64,000 nucleotides of DNA, taken from Lentimicrobium sp. L6 (GTDB taxonomy: Bacteria; Bacteroidota; Bacteroidia; Bacteroidales; UBA12170). The notes beneath the pieces are model-generated. The model worked only from the letters and a program-made list of their open reading frames with translations, did not search any database and was not told where the DNA came from. Shown here piece after piece: positions 63,700-64,000 of the stretch. Within the stretch, counting starts at the first letter, position 1. Each line of letters starts with the position of its first letter. The stretch spans positions 1 through 64,000 of the forward strand of contig NZ_JABKCA010000019.1 of the NCBI RefSeq assembly GCF_013166655.1. The letters run 5' to 3'. The position numbers and the translations under genes were made by a program.

Positions 63700-64000
63700 A
63701 TGAACTCAACAGAAATATTAGCCAAAAAACTAAAGCAACTCTACTCCTATCAAAGCTTAAATCAAATGACGATAGAGCTCATAGCTGCCTATCAAGCCAA
63801 AAGCCAGAATTTAATTCAAGCTATTGCACATAAAGTTTTAGATTCTTCTGAGGAGTCTTTCACTCGACAATTCTCCAAGATTATTCAATTATTCCATCCT
63901 GATAAAGAGACTTATTGGAAACAAAGGATAGACGAGTTATTGGAGTATGAGGATTTGGAAGAACTAAGAAAATTAAATAGTATAACAATTGTTCAGGCCT
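63700..64000 (+). CDS. Partial gene, J-domain-like N-terminus, cut by window edge
   Basis: ATG 63700 opens a frame that runs off the window after about 100 codons: MNSTEILAKKLKQLYSYQSL, a helical stretch and FSKIIQLFHPDKETYWKQRI, then LLEYEDLEELRKL. The HPD tripeptide in a helical context resembles J-like domains of DnaJ relatives, but the family cannot be fixed on a fragment. It begins 20 bp after the previous gene. Confidence 0.6.
   Translation, partial: MNSTEILAKKLKQLYSYQSLNQMTIELIAAYQAKSQNLIQAIAHKVLDSSEESFTRQFSKIIQLFHPDKETYWKQRIDELLEYEDLEELRKLNSITIVQA

Overview
The window looks like chromosome of a Bacteroidota bacterium. It is AT-rich and carries many phylum markers: a type IX secretion component (PorQ), a secreted protein with a C-terminal T9SS sorting domain, DUF4290, DUF3078 and DUF2490 proteins, a MurA with Asp at the usual catalytic Cys position, and promoter -7 boxes of the form TAnnTTTG (two with a TTG box exactly 19 bp upstream). 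Genus cannot be fixed from the sequence alone. No rRNA, tRNA or CRISPR array was seen.

Layout. 1-1.4 kb: an ISAs1-family insertion sequence with perfect 18-bp ends and a 10-bp target duplication, inserted into an older transposase remnant. 1.5-10.2 kb: secreted and signalling genes, including a two-frame sensor kinase, a second membrane histidine kinase, an exported PNPOx-like protein, a T9SS cargo protein, a GNAT enzyme and a membrane HExxH protein. 10.3-17 kb: a metal-efflux operon (His-rich small protein, His-rich CusB-like adaptor, CusA/CzcA-type pump, TolC-like channel). 17-20 kb: a 161-bp inverted-repeat element and two little-known cytoplasmic genes. 19.9-25 kb: an Rrf2 regulator-glycosyltransferase-miaA operon, a 160-bp MITE whose ends match the ISAs1 element at 0.1-1.3 kb, and aconitase. 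25-29 kb: a heptose-type cassette (gmhA, a degenerate nucleotidyltransferase, gmhB), a sodium/solute symporter and a GNAT gene. 29-31.5 kb: a lipoprotein/VTC-domain/DUF2490 operon. 31.9-41 kb: porQ, a disaccharide-type transporter plus malQ, DUF2461, a PorV-like barrel with a helix-hairpin-helix barrel protein, and DUF3078. 41-47 kb: a lipoprotein with a candidate internal thioester domain, an amidohydrolase, an APS-reductase-type cysH and a large degenerate hybrid histidine kinase. 47-55 kb: murA, DUF4290, uvrD/pcrA and uvrA on the minus strand, divergent from an ECF sigma gene that has a perfect Shine-Dalgarno sequence. 55-64 kb: wecB, a zinc-ribbon membrane protein flanked by diverged repeats, and a cytochrome b-Rieske-octaheme cytochrome operon followed by small envelope genes and a partial gene cut by the window edge.

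The points most worth a second look are: (i) the autonomous ISAs1 element with an A_AAA_AAG slip site splitting its DDE triad, plus its miniature derivative elsewhere in the window; (ii) the hybrid kinase in which both phospho-acceptors are substituted (His to Phe, Asp to Glu); (iii) the candidate Cys-Gln thioester lipoprotein; (iv) the b6-like cytochrome complex fused in operon to an octaheme-TPR protein; (v) the strong SD and hairpins around the sigma factor and its small downstream ORF; and (vi) the heptose cassette whose nucleotidyltransferase has lost its catalytic signatures. Several apparent frameshifts lie in A-runs, so base-level sequencing error must be excluded before they are interpreted.
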